64,000 nt of DNA from NCBI RefSeq assembly GCF_000219215.1, contig NC_015726.1, positions 1,426,001 to 1,490,000 on the forward strand, read 5' to 3'. This DNA comes from Cupriavidus necator N-1 (lineage in GTDB: Bacteria; Pseudomonadota; Gammaproteobacteria; Burkholderiales; Burkholderiaceae). Numbering within the stretch: the stretch's first letter is position 1; each line of letters opens with the position of its first letter. Below the pieces are notes generated by a model that saw only the letters and a program-made list of their open reading frames with translations, ran no database searches and was not told the origin of the DNA. Of the stretch, positions 52,083 through 61,799 are shown one piece after another. Made by a program: the position numbers and the translations under genes.

Positions 52083-53852
52083 ATGGCGACCGGCAAAGGC
52101 GCGGCAGCTTCCACTCAGGAAGGCAAGTCCCAACCATTCAAGTTCACGCCGGGGCCATTCGATCCAGCCACATGGCTGGAATGGTCCCGCCAGTGGCAGG
52201 GCACTGAAGGCAACGGCCACGCGGCCGCGTCCGGCATTCCGGGCCTGGATGCGCTGGCAGGCGTCAAGATCGAGCCGGCGCAGCTGGGTGATATCCAGCA
52301 GCGTTACATGAAGGACTTCTCAGCCCTGTGGCAGGCCATGGCCGAGGGCAAGGCCGAGGCCACCGGGCCGCTGCACGACCGGCGCTTCGCCGGCGACGCG
52401 TGGCGCACCAACCTGCCATACCGCTTCGCTGCCGCGTTCTACCTGCTCAATGCGCGCGCCTTGACCGAGCTGGCCGATGCTGTTGAGGCCGATGCCAAGA
52501 CGCGCCAGCGCATCCGCTTTGCGATCTCGCAATGGGTCGATGCGATGTCGCCCGCCAACTTCCTCGCCACGAATCCCGAGGCGCAGCGCCTGCTGATCGA
52601 GTCGGGCGGCGAATCGCTGCGTGCCGGCGTGCGCAACATGATGGAAGACCTGACGCGCGGCAAGATCTCGCAGACCGACGAGAGCGCGTTTGAGGTCGGC
52701 CGCAATGTCGCGGTGAGCGAAGGCGCCGTAGTCTTCGAGAACGAATACTTCCAGCTGTTGCAGTACAAGCCGCTGACCGACAAGGTGCATGCGCGCCCGC
52801 TGCTGATGGTGCCGCCGTGCATCAACAAGTACTACATCCTGGACCTGCAGCCGGAGAGCTCGCTGGTGCGTCATGTGGTGGAGCAGGGGCATACGGTGTT
52901 CCTGGTGTCGTGGCGCAATCCGGACGCCAGCATGGCTGGCAGCACCTGGGACGACTACATCGAGCACGCGGCCATCCGCGCCATCGAAGTCGCGCGCGAC
53001 ATCAGCGGCCAGGACAAGATCAACGTGCTCGGCTTCTGCGTGGGCGGCACCATTGTGTCGACTGCGCTGGCGGTGATGGCCGCGCGCGGCCAGCACCCGG
53101 CTGCCAGCGTCACGCTGCTGACCACGCTGCTGGACTTTGCCGACACCGGCATCCTCGACGTCTTTGTCGACGAGGGCCATGTGCAGCTGCGCGAGGCCAC
53201 GCTGGGCGGCGCCGCCGGCGCGCCGTGCGCGCTGCTGCGCGGCCTTGAGCTGGCCAATACCTTCTCGTTCCTGCGCCCGAACGACCTGGTGTGGAACTAC
53301 GTGGTCGACAACTACCTGAAGGGCAACACGCCGGTGCCGTTCGACCTGCTGTTCTGGAACGGCGACGCCACCAACCTGCCGGGGCCTTGGTACTGCTGGT
53401 ACCTGCGCCACACCTACCTGCAGGACGAGCTCAAGGTGCCGGGCAAGCTGACTGTGTGCGGCGTGCCCGTGGACCTGGCCAGCATCGACGTGCCGACCTA
53501 CATCTACGGCTCGCGCGAAGACCATATCGTGCCATGGACCGCGGCCTATGCCTCGACCGCGCTGCTGGCGAACAAGCTGCGCTTCGTGCTGGGTGCGTCG
53601 GGCCATATCGCCGGTGTGATCAACCCGCCGGCCAAGAACAAGCGCAGCCACTGGACCAACGATGCGCTGCCGGAGTCGCCGCAGCAATGGCTGGCTGGCG
53701 CCACCGAGCATCACGGCAGCTGGTGGCCGGACTGGACCGCATGGCTGGCAGGCCAGGCCGGCGCGAAACGTGCCGCGCCCGCCAACTACGGCAATGCGCG
53801 CTATCCCGCGATCGAACCCGCGCCTGGGCGATACGTCAAAGCCAAGGCATGA
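52083..53852 (+). CDS. phaC: Class I poly(3-hydroxyalkanoate) synthase
   Basis: The 589-residue synthase polymerises (R)-3-hydroxybutyryl-CoA into PHB on the granule surface. The N-terminal domain (about 1-200) is followed by an alpha/beta-hydrolase core with the lipase-like box GFCVGG carrying the catalytic Cys319, Asp480 region SREDHIVPW and His508 region GASGHIAGVINPP. Same length as the H16 enzyme, with few differences (for example Phe21). It leads phaC-phaA-phaB. The leader is long and the phaC-phaA gap has a hairpin. Confidence 0.98.
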   Translation: MATGKGAAASTQEGKSQPFKFTPGPFDPATWLEWSRQWQGTEGNGHAAASGIPGLDALAGVKIEPAQLGDIQQRYMKDFSALWQAMAEGKAEATGPLHDRRFAGDAWRTNLPYRFAAAFYLLNARALTELADAVEADAKTRQRIRFAISQWVDAMSPANFLATNPEAQRLLIESGGESLRAGVRNMMEDLTRGKISQTDESAFEVGRNVAVSEGAVVFENEYFQLLQYKPLTDKVHARPLLMVPPCINKYYILDLQPESSLVRHVVEQGHTVFLVSWRNPDASMAGSTWDDYIEHAAIRAIEVARDISGQDKINVLGFCVGGTIVSTALAVMAARGQHPAASVTLLTTLLDFADTGILDVFVDEGHVQLREATLGGAAGAPCALLRGLELANTFSFLRPNDLVWNYVVDNYLKGNTPVPFDLLFWNGDATNLPGPWYCWYLRHTYLQDELKVPGKLTVCGVPVDLASIDVPTYIYGSREDHIVPWTAAYASTALLANKLRFVLGASGHIAGVINPPAKNKRSHWTNDALPESPQQWLAGATEHHGSWWPDWTAWLAGQAGAKRAAPANYGNARYPAIEPAPGRYVKAKA

Positions 53853-53865
53853 CGCTTGCATGAGG

Positions 53866-53893
53866 GCCGGCGTGCGTCATGCACGGCGCCGGC
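53866..53893 (+). other. Hairpin in the phaC-phaA gap
   Basis: GCCGGC/GCCGGC (53866-53871, 53888-53893) encloses an inner GTGC/GCAC stem around GTCAT, with a short GGC bulge. No U run follows. It may act in mRNA stability or set the phaC to phaA expression ratio. Confidence 0.55.
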
Positions 53894-53936
53894 AGGCATG
53901 CAGGTTCCCTCCCGTTTCCATTGAAAGGACTACAAA

Positions 53937-55118
53937 ATGACTGACGTTGTCATCGTATCCGCCGCCCGCACCGCGGTCGGCAAATTTGGCGGCTCGCTGG
54001 CCAAGATCCCGGCGCCGGAACTGGGTGCCGTGGTCATCAAGGCCGCGCTGGAACGCGCCGGCGTCAAGCCGGAGCAGGTGAGCGAAGTCATCATGGGCCA
54101 GGTGCTGACCGCCGGTTCGGGCCAGAACCCCGCACGCCAGGCCGCGATCAAGGCCGGCTTGCCGGCGATGGTGCCGGCCATGACCATCAACAAGGTGTGC
54201 GGCTCGGGCCTGAAGGCCGTGATGCTGGCCGCCAACGCGATCATGGCGGGCGACGCCGAGATCGTGGTGGCCGGCGGCCAGGAAAACATGAGCGCCGCCC
54301 CGCACGTGCTGCCGGGCTCGCGCGACGGCTTCCGCATGGGCGATGCCAAGCTGGTCGACACCATGATCGTCGACGGCCTGTGGGACGTGTACAACCAGTA
54401 CCACATGGGCATCACCGCCGAGAATGTGGCCAAGGAATACGGCATCACGCGCGAGGCGCAGGATGAGCTCGCGGTCGGCTCGCAGAACAAGGCCGAAGCC
54501 GCGCAGAAGGCCGGCAAGTTTGACGAAGAGATCGTCCCGGTGCTGATCCCGCAGCGCAAGGGCGACCCGGTGGCCTTCAAGACCGACGAGTTCGTGCGCC
54601 AGGGCGCCACGCTGGACAGCATGTCCGGCCTCAAGCCTGCCTTCGACAAGGCCGGCACGGTGACCGCGGCCAACGCCTCGGGCCTGAACGACGGCGCCGC
54701 CGCGGTGGTGGTGATGTCGGCGGCCAAGGCCAAGGAACTGGGCCTGACCCCGCTGGCCACGATCAAGAGCTACGCCAACGCCGGTGTCGATCCCAAGGTG
54801 ATGGGCATGGGCCCGGTGCCGGCCTCCAAGCGCGCCCTGTCGCGCGCCGAGTGGACCCCGCAGGACCTGGACCTGATGGAGATCAACGAGGCCTTCGCCG
54901 CGCAGGCGCTGGCGGTGCACCAGCAGATGGGCTGGGACACCTCCAAGGTCAACGTGAACGGCGGCGCCATCGCCATCGGCCATCCGATCGGCGCGTCGGG
55001 CTGCCGTATCCTGGTGACGCTGCTGCATGAAATGAAGCGCCGCGACGCCAAGAAGGGCCTGGCCTCGCTGTGCATCGGTGGCGGCATGGGCGTGGCGCTG
55101 GCAGTCGAGCGCAAATAA
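53937..55118 (+). CDS. phaA: Acetyl-CoA acetyltransferase (beta-ketothiolase) PhaA
   Basis: The 393-residue thiolase condenses two acetyl-CoA to acetoacetyl-CoA. The active-site Cys (about 88) is in [10 protein letters not shown], the His (about 348) in [10 protein letters not shown] and the second Cys (about 378) in LCIGGGMG. Highly similar to C. necator PhaA. It sits between phaC and phaB; GAAAGGAC precedes the ATG. It supplies PhaB with acetoacetyl-CoA. Confidence 0.98.
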   Translation: MTDVVIVSAARTAVGKFGGSLAKIPAPELGAVVIKAALERAGVKPEQVSEVIMGQVLTAGSGQNPARQAAIKAGLPAMVPAMTINKVCGSGLKAVMLAANAIMAGDAEIVVAGGQENMSAAPHVLPGSRDGFRMGDAKLVDTMIVDGLWDVYNQYHMGITAENVAKEYGITREAQDELAVGSQNKAEAAQKAGKFDEEIVPVLIPQRKGDPVAFKTDEFVRQGATLDSMSGLKPAFDKAGTVTAANASGLNDGAAAVVVMSAAKAKELGLTPLATIKSYANAGVDPKVMGMGPVPASKRALSRAEWTPQDLDLMEINEAFAAQALAVHQQMGWDTSKVNVNGGAIAIGHPIGASGCRILVTLLHEMKRRDAKKGLASLCIGGGMGVALAVERK

Positions 55119-55130
55119 GGAAGGGGTTTT

Positions 55131-55161
55131 CCGGGTCCGCGCGCGGTTGGCGCGGACCCGG
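55131..55161 (+). other. Strong hairpin in the phaA-phaB gap
   Basis: A perfect 12 bp stem CCGGGTCCGCGC/GCGCGGACCCGG (55131-55142, 55150-55161) has a 7-nt loop and no U tract. It begins 13 bp after phaA and ends 33 bp before phaB. It probably works as an mRNA stabiliser or processing site rather than a terminator. Confidence 0.7.
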
Positions 55162-55194
55162 CGACGATAACGAAGAGCCAATCAAGGAGTGGAC

Positions 55195-55935
55195 ATGACT
55201 CAGCGCATTGCGTATGTGACCGGCGGCATGGGTGGTATCGGAACCGCCATCTGCCAGCGGCTGGCCAAGGATGGCTTTCGTGTGGTGGCCGGCTGCGGCC
55301 CCAACTCGCCGCGCCGTGAAAGGTGGCTCGAGCAGCAGAAGGCACTCGGCTTTGACTTCGTTGCTTCTGAAGGCAACGTGGCTGACTGGGACTCGACCAA
55401 GACCGCATTCGACAAGGTCAAGGCCGAGGTCGGCGAGGTCGATGTGCTGATCAACAACGCCGGCATCACCCGCGACGTGGTGTTCCGCAAGATGACCCGT
55501 GCCGACTGGGACGCGGTGATCGACACTAACCTGACCTCGCTGTTCAACGTCACCAAGCAGGTGATCGACGGCATGGCCGACCGCGGGTGGGGCCGTATCG
55601 TCAACATCTCGTCGGTGAACGGGCAGAAGGGCCAGTTCGGCCAGACCAACTACTCCACCGCCAAGGCCGGCCTACACGGCTTCACCATGGCGCTGGCGCA
55701 GGAAGTGGCGACCAAGGGTGTGACGGTCAACACCGTTTCGCCGGGCTATATCGCCACCGACATGGTCAAGGCGATCCGCCAGGACGTGCTCGACAAGATC
55801 GTCGGGACGATCCCGGTCAAGCGCCTGGGCGAGCCGGAAGAGATCGCTTCGATCTGCGCCTGGCTGTCGTCGGACGAGTCCGGTTTCTCGACCGGCGCTG
55901 ACTTCTCGCTCAACGGCGGCCTGCATATGGGCTGA
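55195..55935 (+). CDS. phaB: NADPH-dependent acetoacetyl-CoA reductase PhaB
   Basis: The 246-residue SDR enzyme reduces acetoacetyl-CoA to (R)-3-hydroxybutyryl-CoA with NADPH. Seen are the cofactor motif TGGMGGIG, NNAG, the catalytic NISSVNGQKGQFGQTNYSTA region (Ser, Tyr and Lys) and the PGYIATDMV loop. AAGGAG lies 8 bp before ATG 55195; the upstream in-frame GTG is not needed. It is the last gene of phaCAB and gives the (R) monomer that PhaC uses. Confidence 0.98.
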   Translation: MTQRIAYVTGGMGGIGTAICQRLAKDGFRVVAGCGPNSPRRERWLEQQKALGFDFVASEGNVADWDSTKTAFDKVKAEVGEVDVLINNAGITRDVVFRKMTRADWDAVIDTNLTSLFNVTKQVIDGMADRGWGRIVNISSVNGQKGQFGQTNYSTAKAGLHGFTMALAQEVATKGVTVNTVSPGYIATDMVKAIRQDVLDKIVGTIPVKRLGEPEEIASICAWLSSDESGFSTGADFSLNGGLHMG

Positions 55936-56010
55936 CCTGCCGGCCTGGTTCAACCAGTCGGCAGCCGGCGCTGGCGCCCGCGTATTGCGGTGCAGCCAGC
56001 GCGGCGCACA

Positions 56011-56038
56011 AGGCGGCGGACGCTTCGTTTCGCCGCCT
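56011..56038 (+). terminator. Possible terminator of the phaCAB operon
   Basis: AGGCGGCG/CGCCGCCT (56011-56018, 56031-56038) with a 12-nt loop is followed by GTTTCG. It lies 75 bp past phaB. The U run is poor, so termination is probably partial. Confidence 0.5.
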
Positions 56039-56312
56039 GTTTCGCGGGCTGTCATGGCCCGCGAATCGTTTCTGCCCGCGTGGCATTCCTCCCTTTTTGC
56101 GCCAGTTCACCGGGTTTTCCTTAAGCCCGTTCGCTTTTCTTAGTGCCTTGTTGGGCATAGAATCAGGGCAGCGGCGCAGCCAGCACCATGTTCGTGCAGC
56201 GCGGCCCTCGCGGGGGCGAGGTTGCAGGCCGCCACGCGCAGCCATGCGCGAACAGGCCACAGACGGCCGGCACGACAACAAGCAGATGGCGCGGGCGATA
56301 CCGATTTGCGCA

Positions 56313-56332
56313 CTGCACCCCATGCGGTGCAG
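56313..56332. promoter_or_regulatory. Dyad upstream of phaR, candidate autoregulatory operator
   Basis: A perfect dyad CTGCACC-CCATGC-GGTGCAG (56313-56332) ends 38 bp before the phaR start. A -10-like TAGAAT lies further upstream (56158-56163) without a convincing -35. The remaining 55936-56370 gap shows only the weak terminator and GC-rich sequence. PhaR is known to repress its own gene; that it binds here is inference. Confidence 0.45.
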
Positions 56333-56370
56333 CAGCGCGCAAACAGCGATGACACAAGGACAGAGCACCG

Positions 56371-56922
56371 ATGGCCACGACCAAAAAAGGCGCAGAGCGA
56401 CTGATCAAAAAGTATCCGAACCGCAGGCTCTACGACACCCAGACCAGCACCTACATCACCCTCGCCGACGTCAAGCAGCTGGTCATGGATTCAGAGGAAT
56501 TCAAGGTCGTCGACGCCAAGTCTGGTGACGAACTGACCCGCAGCATCTTGCTGCAGATCATCCTGGAAGAAGAGTCGGGCGGCGTGCCGATGTTCTCCAG
56601 CGCGATGCTGTCGCAGATCATCCGCTTCTATGGTCATGCCATGCAGGGCATGATGGGCACCTACCTGGAAAAGAACATCCAGGCCTTCATCGACATCCAG
56701 AACAAGCTGGCCGAGAACTCCAAGGGCCTGTATTCCGGCGAAACCTTCAGCCCCGACATGTGGTCGCAGTTCATGAACATGCAGGGCCCGATGATGCAGG
56801 GCATGATGAGCAACTACATCGAGCAGAGCAAGAACCTGTTCGTGCAGATGCAGGAGCAGATGCAAAGTCAGGCCAAGAATATGTTCGGGACGTTCCCGTT
56901 CAACCAGCCGGACAAGAAGTAA
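56371..56922 (+). CDS. phaR: Polyhydroxyalkanoate synthesis repressor PhaR
   Basis: The 183-residue regulator has an N-terminal DNA-binding PHB_acc_N domain (about 10-70, RLIKKYPNRRLYDTQTSTYI) and two PHB_acc regions (about 75-170, with MFSSAMLSQIIRFYGHAMQG). PhaR binds DNA, PHB and granule surfaces: it represses phaP and phaR until polymer appears. It is the fourth gene of the pha locus, separately promoted across a 435 bp gap. Length agrees with C. necator PhaR. Confidence 0.96.
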   Translation: MATTKKGAERLIKKYPNRRLYDTQTSTYITLADVKQLVMDSEEFKVVDAKSGDELTRSILLQIILEEESGGVPMFSSAMLSQIIRFYGHAMQGMMGTYLEKNIQAFIDIQNKLAENSKGLYSGETFSPDMWSQFMNMQGPMMQGMMSNYIEQSKNLFVQMQEQMQSQAKNMFGTFPFNQPDKK

Positions 56923-56962
56923 AGCACTAGCGGCGGGCTCTGCACCCTCCGCATATCCCGCA

Positions 56963-56985
56963 CGCGGGCTGGCACTCAGCCCGCG
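56963..56985 (+). terminator. Possible terminator after phaR
   Basis: CGCGGGCT/AGCCCGCG (56963-56970, 56978-56985) with a 7-nt loop lies 40 bp past the phaR stop, without a U tract. A weak terminator or 3' stabiliser. Confidence 0.4.
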
Positions 56986-57215
56986 CTCGCATGCAGGCGG
57001 ATGCCCAGCGCCCGCACACCTCCCTGAAGGCCCTGCCGACGCAAAGCAGGTAGAATGCGCGGTCTGTGCCCCCAGGCGCACGCAATCACGCAACTCTCTC
57101 CAGCGGCGGCTCAGTGTGGACTCGCCTTTTGTGCGCGAAACCCCATGCCCTCCGTTATCCAATATGCTCGTCCGGCCTTTAAGGCCTGGTCCTCTGCTTC
57201 GGTGAAGGCTTCGCC

Positions 57216-58184
57216 ATGAGCCGGCTGTTCCTGGCCCCCATGGAAGGGCTCGCCGACTACGTCTTGCGCGACGTGCTGACCGATACCGGCGGCTACGACG
57301 GCTGTGTATCCGAGTTCGTTCGTGTGACGGGTTCGTTGCTTCCTGCGCGCGTTTACGAGCGCGATACGCCCGAAATCCTCGCCGGCGGCTATACCCGCAG
57401 CGGCACGCCGATGGTGATCCAGTTGCTCGGCAGCGACCCGGAATGGCTGGCGCGCAATGCGGCCTATGCCGCGACCTTGTCGCCACATGGCATCGACCTG
57501 AACTTCGGCTGTCCCGCCAAGGTCGTCAACCGGCATGGCGGCGGCGCCATGCTGCTGACGAATCCTGAGTTGTTGAGCCGGATCGTTGCGTCCGTGCGCG
57601 CTGCGGTGCCGGCCCATATTGCCGTGACGGCAAAAATGCGGCTGGGCGTCTCCGATACCTCGTTGGCGATTGATTGCGCCACGGCGCTGGCCGAGGGCGG
57701 CGCGGCCTCCCTCGTGGTCCATGCCCGGACGCGGGACCATGGCTACCGGCCGCCGGCCCACTGGGACTGGATCGCGCGCATTGCGGCGGCGGTGGACGTG
57801 CCCGTGATTGCCAACGGAGACGTCTGGACGGTCGCGGACTGGGAACGCTGCCGGGCCGTCAGCGGTTGCGCCGACGTGATGATCGGGCGCGGCGCCGTGT
57901 CCGACCCTTTCCTGGCCTTGCGCATTCGCGGGCTGATGGACAGCACGCCGTCAGACGAGGAGTGGCCACTGGTGCTGCGCCAGATCGCCACTTACCTGAA
58001 AAAGCTGCATGCCCGTATTGCCTCCTGCCACGAGCATGGGCGCGTGAAACTGTGGCTCAGCTATCTCAAGCGGACCTGGCCACAGGCCGCCGAACTGCAT
58101 GCAGCCATCCGGCGCATGCAGGGCTCCGTGGAGATAGAGCGGGTCCTGGAAGGCCTGCCGGGAGCTGCTACCGCGCCGGAATGA
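57216..58184 (+). CDS. dusC: tRNA-dihydrouridine synthase, DusC-like
   Basis: The 322-residue FMN enzyme reduces uridine in the D loop of tRNA. It has the Dus TIM barrel with the start [20 protein letters not shown], the catalytic Cys in [27 protein letters not shown], and FMN phosphate-binding IANGDVWT and [12 protein letters not shown]. The helical C-terminal domain (about 240-322) closes over tRNA. It resembles DusC (position 16) more than DusA or DusB. It lies between phaR and rimO on the same strand but unrelated in pathway. Confidence 0.9.
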   Translation: MSRLFLAPMEGLADYVLRDVLTDTGGYDGCVSEFVRVTGSLLPARVYERDTPEILAGGYTRSGTPMVIQLLGSDPEWLARNAAYAATLSPHGIDLNFGCPAKVVNRHGGGAMLLTNPELLSRIVASVRAAVPAHIAVTAKMRLGVSDTSLAIDCATALAEGGAASLVVHARTRDHGYRPPAHWDWIARIAAAVDVPVIANGDVWTVADWERCRAVSGCADVMIGRGAVSDPFLALRIRGLMDSTPSDEEWPLVLRQIATYLKKLHARIASCHEHGRVKLWLSYLKRTWPQAAELHAAIRRMQGSVEIERVLEGLPGAATAPE

Positions 58185-58329
58185 CGCGGCATTGCCGCAG
58201 CCTGGGCCACATGTGTGGAGTCAGGCGCCGAGAATTCATGGCAAACGGTTAAAATGCGCGATTGGCTCACCGGCCGCCGGCCCTGTCCCCGCATATTCCG
58301 CCGCGCCTGCCCCACATTCGGATTGCACC

Positions 58330-59709
58330 GTGAAAAACCCTTCAGAATCAACGACCCAGAAAGACCATAGTCCGCGTGTGGGATTCGTTTCCCTTGGCTG
58401 CCCCAAGGCGCTGGTCGACTCCGAGCAGATCATCACCCAACTGCGCGCCGAGGGCTATGCCATCAGCGGCACCTATGACGGCGCCGACCTGGTCGTGGTC
58501 AATACCTGCGGATTTATCGACGAGGCCGTGCAGGAGAGCCTGGACGCCATCGGCGAGGCCCTGACCGAAAACGGCAAGGTCATCGTCACCGGCTGCCTCG
58601 GGGCGAAGAAGGATGCGGCGGGCCACGACATCGTGTCGTCGGTGCACCCCAAGGTGCTGGCCGTGACCGGCCCGCATGCGCTGGGCGAGGTGATGCAGGC
58701 GGTGCACACGCACCTGCCCAAGCCGCATGACCCGTTCACCGACCTGGTGCCGGCCGCCGGCATCAAGCTGACGCCCAAGCACTACGCCTACCTGAAGATT
58801 TCGGAGGGGTGCAACCACCGCTGCTCGTTCTGCATCATCCCGTCGATGCGCGGAGACCTGGTGTCGCGCCCGGTGGCCGAGGTCATGCTGGAGGCCGAGA
58901 ACCTGTTCAAGGCCGGCGTCAAGGAACTGCTGGTGATCTCGCAGGACACCAGCGCCTACGGCGTCGACGTCAAGTACCGCACCGGCTTCTGGAACGGCCG
59001 CCCGCTCAAGACCCGCATGACCGAACTGGTGGCGGCGCTGGGCGAGCTGGCTGCGCAATATGGCGCCTGGGTGCGCCTGCACTACGTCTACCCGTACCCG
59101 CACGTGGACGAGATCATCCCGCTGATGTCGCAGGGCCACGTGCTGCCGTACCTGGACGTGCCGCTCCAGCATGCGCACCCAGACGTGCTCAAGCGCATGA
59201 AGCGCCCGGCCAATGCCGAGAAGACCATGGATCGCATCCGCGCCTGGCGCGAGATCTGCCCTGAGCTGACCATCCGCAGCACCTTTATCGCCGGCTTCCC
59301 GGGCGAGACCGAGGCGGAGTTCCAGACGCTGCTGGACTTTATCGCCGAGGCCGAGCTGGACCGCGTCGGCTGCTTCGCCTATTCGCCGGTGGAGGGCGCC
59401 ACCGCCAACGACCTGCCGGGCGCGCTGCCCGACGAGGTGCGCGAGGAACGCCGCGCCCGCTTCATGGAAGTGGCCGAAGAGGTCTCGGCGCGACGCCTGC
59501 AGCGCAAGGTCGGCCAGACCCTGCGCGTGCTGGTGGACGAGGTCAACCAGGACGGCGGCATCGGCCGTTCCTCCGCGGATGCGCCGGAAATCGACGGCCT
59601 GGTCTATATCGCGCCGCCGGAGCGCCATTCCCAGCGCTACCGCGCCGGCGAGTTCGTCGACGTGAAGATCACCGGCGCCGACGGCCACGATCTGTGGGGC
59701 GAGGTCTGA
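58330..59709 (+). CDS. rimO: Ribosomal protein S12 methylthiotransferase RimO
   Basis: The 459-residue radical SAM enzyme adds a methylthio group to Asp88 of ribosomal protein S12. It has an N-terminal UPF0004 domain with three cysteines ([16 protein letters not shown] and TGCLGAKK), the radical SAM motif CNHRCSFC (about 158-165) and a C-terminal TRAM domain. The start is GTG 58330, just upstream of the first conserved block; upstream frame has no homology. A TTAAAAT at about 58249-58255 may be the -10. Confidence 0.95.
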   Translation: MKNPSESTTQKDHSPRVGFVSLGCPKALVDSEQIITQLRAEGYAISGTYDGADLVVVNTCGFIDEAVQESLDAIGEALTENGKVIVTGCLGAKKDAAGHDIVSSVHPKVLAVTGPHALGEVMQAVHTHLPKPHDPFTDLVPAAGIKLTPKHYAYLKISEGCNHRCSFCIIPSMRGDLVSRPVAEVMLEAENLFKAGVKELLVISQDTSAYGVDVKYRTGFWNGRPLKTRMTELVAALGELAAQYGAWVRLHYVYPYPHVDEIIPLMSQGHVLPYLDVPLQHAHPDVLKRMKRPANAEKTMDRIRAWREICPELTIRSTFIAGFPGETEAEFQTLLDFIAEAELDRVGCFAYSPVEGATANDLPGALPDEVREERRARFMEVAEEVSARRLQRKVGQTLRVLVDEVNQDGGIGRSSADAPEIDGLVYIAPPERHSQRYRAGEFVDVKITGADGHDLWGEV

Positions 59710-59738
59710 AACGGGTTGATTAGGTAAAAGTACGCTCG

Positions 59739-59766
59739 TTCGATTTCGTCCGCGTCCCGCTATACT
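59739..59766 (+). promoter_or_regulatory. Promoter of bktB
   Basis: A clear -10 TATACT (59761-59766) lies 35 bp before the bktB start with a weak -35 TTCGAT (59739-59744) at 16 bp spacing. The gap after rimO is only 92 bp, so bktB has its own promoter. Confidence 0.5.
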
Positions 59767-59801
59767 GTGCGGTGCAACATAACCCTCATGGAGACAAAGT
59801 C

Positions 59802-60986
59802 ATGACGCGTGAAGTGGTAGTGGTGAGCGGTGTCCGTACCGCGATCGGGACCTTTGGCGGCAGCCTGAAGGATGTGGCGCCGGCGGAGCTGGGCGCGCTG
59901 GTGGTGCGCGAGGCGCTGGCGCGCGCGCAGGTATCGGGCGACGATGTCGGCCACGTGGTGTTCGGCAACGTGATCCAGACCGAGCCGCGCGACATGTATC
60001 TGGGCCGCGTCGCGGCCGTCAACGGCGGGGTGACGGTCAATGCCCCCGCGCTGACCGTGAACCGCCTGTGCGGTTCGGGCCTGCAGGCCATCGTCAGCGC
60101 CGCGCAGACTATCCTGCTGGGCGATACCGACGTCGCCATCGGCGGTGGCGCGGAAAGCATGAGCCGCGCGCCGTACCTGGCGCCCGCGGCCCGCTGGGGC
60201 GCACGCATGGGCGATGCCGGCCTGGTCGACATGATGCTGGGCGCGCTGCACGATCCCTTCCATCGCATCCACATGGGCGTGACCGCCGAGAACGTCGCCA
60301 AGGAATACGACATCTCGCGCACGCAGCAGGACGAGGCCGCGCTGGAATCGCACCGCCGCGCTTCGGCCGCGATCAAGGCCGGTTACTTCAAGGACCAGAT
60401 CGTCCCGGTGGTGAGCAAGGGCCGCAAGGGCGATGTCACCTTCGACACCGACGAGCACGTGCGTCATGACGCCACCATCGACGACATGACCAAGCTCAGG
60501 CCGGTCTTCGTCAAGGAAAATGGCACGGTCACGGCCGGCAATTCCTCGGGCCTGAACGACGCCGCCGCCGCGGTGGTGATGATGGAGCGCGCCGAAGCCG
60601 AGCGCCGCGGCCTGAAGCCGCTGGCCCGTCTGGTGTCGTACGGCCATGCCGGCGTGGACCCCAAGACCATGGGCATCGGCCCGGTGCCGGCGACCAAGAT
60701 CGCGCTGGAGCGCGCCGGCCTGCAGGTGTCGGACCTGGACGTAATCGAAGCCAACGAAGCCTTTGCCGCGCAGGCGTGCGCGGTGACCAAGGCGCTCGGC
60801 CTGGATCCGGCCAAGGTCAACCCGAACGGCTCGGGCATCTCGCTGGGCCACCCGATCGGCGCCACCGGTGCCCTGATCACGGTGAAGGCGCTGCATGAGC
60901 TGAACCGCGTGCAGGGCCGCTACGCGCTGGTGACGATGTGCATCGGCGGCGGGCAGGGTATTGCCGCTATCTTCGAACGCATCTGA
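59802..60986 (+). CDS. bktB: Beta-ketothiolase BktB
   Basis: The 394-residue thiolase has active-site residues Cys in NRLCGSGLQA (about 90), His in LGHPIGATG (about 350) and Cys in MCIGGGQG (about 380). BktB condenses acetyl-CoA with propionyl-CoA and longer acyl-CoAs, giving 3-ketovaleryl-CoA for PHBV synthesis. It matches C. necator BktB nearly throughout from memory. It lies 3 kb downstream of phaR with its own promoter. GGAG precedes the ATG. Confidence 0.97.
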   Translation: MTREVVVVSGVRTAIGTFGGSLKDVAPAELGALVVREALARAQVSGDDVGHVVFGNVIQTEPRDMYLGRVAAVNGGVTVNAPALTVNRLCGSGLQAIVSAAQTILLGDTDVAIGGGAESMSRAPYLAPAARWGARMGDAGLVDMMLGALHDPFHRIHMGVTAENVAKEYDISRTQQDEAALESHRRASAAIKAGYFKDQIVPVVSKGRKGDVTFDTDEHVRHDATIDDMTKLRPVFVKENGTVTAGNSSGLNDAAAAVVMMERAEAERRGLKPLARLVSYGHAGVDPKTMGIGPVPATKIALERAGLQVSDLDVIEANEAFAAQACAVTKALGLDPAKVNPNGSGISLGHPIGATGALITVKALHELNRVQGRYALVTMCIGGGQGIAAIFERI

Positions 60987-60994
60987 GGTTAGCC

Positions 60995-61633
60995 TTGCGC
61001 CCGGCTTTGCTGACGAAGAACCTCTGCACGCTGGGCCTGGCCGCCGTGCTCGCCCTGGCGGGCACGGTGCAGGCAGCGCCGGGCACCGAGCTGTCGACCG
61101 GCCCGGCTAACGTTGCACCCGCTGGCGGGCCTGCCGGCGGGGAAGGCCTGGGCATCAACCAGGCCATTCGCGACGGCGAAGCCCGGCGCGGCGGCACCTC
61201 GCTTTCCACTGGCGCGCCAAGACCTCTGGCGCCGCGGCCGGAATATGCGTCGCTGCCGGTCTACGTCGGCAAGGTCGGCGACCAGCCGGTGCGGCTGCGC
61301 CTGGGCCCCAAGCCTGACGAGCGCGACAGCGTGCGCGGCGAATACGCAGGCCGTGGCGCCGGTGTGCGCCTGCTGGCCGGCGAGTGGGAGGGCGGCGCCT
61401 TCCTGATGGAGGAGTCCGACGACGGCACCCGCGTGTCGGGCAACTGGGAAGGCAGCATCGACGCCAGCGGCGCCGTGCGCGGCACCTGGACCGATGCGTT
61501 CAACCCGGCCATCGTGCTGCCGTTCTTTATCCGCCCGCTGGGCGTGCTGGTGATCCCCCCGTTTGACATGACGCCCAACAGCGGCGTCACCTACGCGCCG
61601 CCAGCGCCGAAGTCCTCGATTTCCGGCTGGTAA
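60995..61633 (+). CDS. Exported protein of unknown function downstream of bktB
   Basis: The 212-residue protein, starting at TTG 60995, has a signal peptide (LGLAAVLALAGTVQA, cut about residue 27), a Pro/Gly-rich linker and a beta-rich domain (about 75-185) with YVGKVGDQPVRLRLGPKP and GTRVSGNWEGSIDASGAVRG. GAGG lies 8 bp upstream of the TTG. The start is 8 bp after the bktB stop, so it is in the same transcript. I do not recognise a named family; the repeated short beta motifs suggest a sandwich or barrel fold. Longer starts overlap bktB. Confidence 0.7.
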   Translation: MRPALLTKNLCTLGLAAVLALAGTVQAAPGTELSTGPANVAPAGGPAGGEGLGINQAIRDGEARRGGTSLSTGAPRPLAPRPEYASLPVYVGKVGDQPVRLRLGPKPDERDSVRGEYAGRGAGVRLLAGEWEGGAFLMEESDDGTRVSGNWEGSIDASGAVRGTWTDAFNPAIVLPFFIRPLGVLVIPPFDMTPNSGVTYAPPAPKSSISGW

Positions 61634-61799
61634 GCCGTTTCCTGGTGCCCGCCGTTGCCATCACCGGTGGCGCGGCCGGCATTTGCTGGTAAGCTCGAAG
61701 GCTCATCGAGTCTCATTCCTGACCGTTGCCGCGCTTCTGCCCGGGCATACCGCCGGGGCAGCGCGCCGTGGCCGGCCAGCAGCCAGCAAGGAAACCGCC

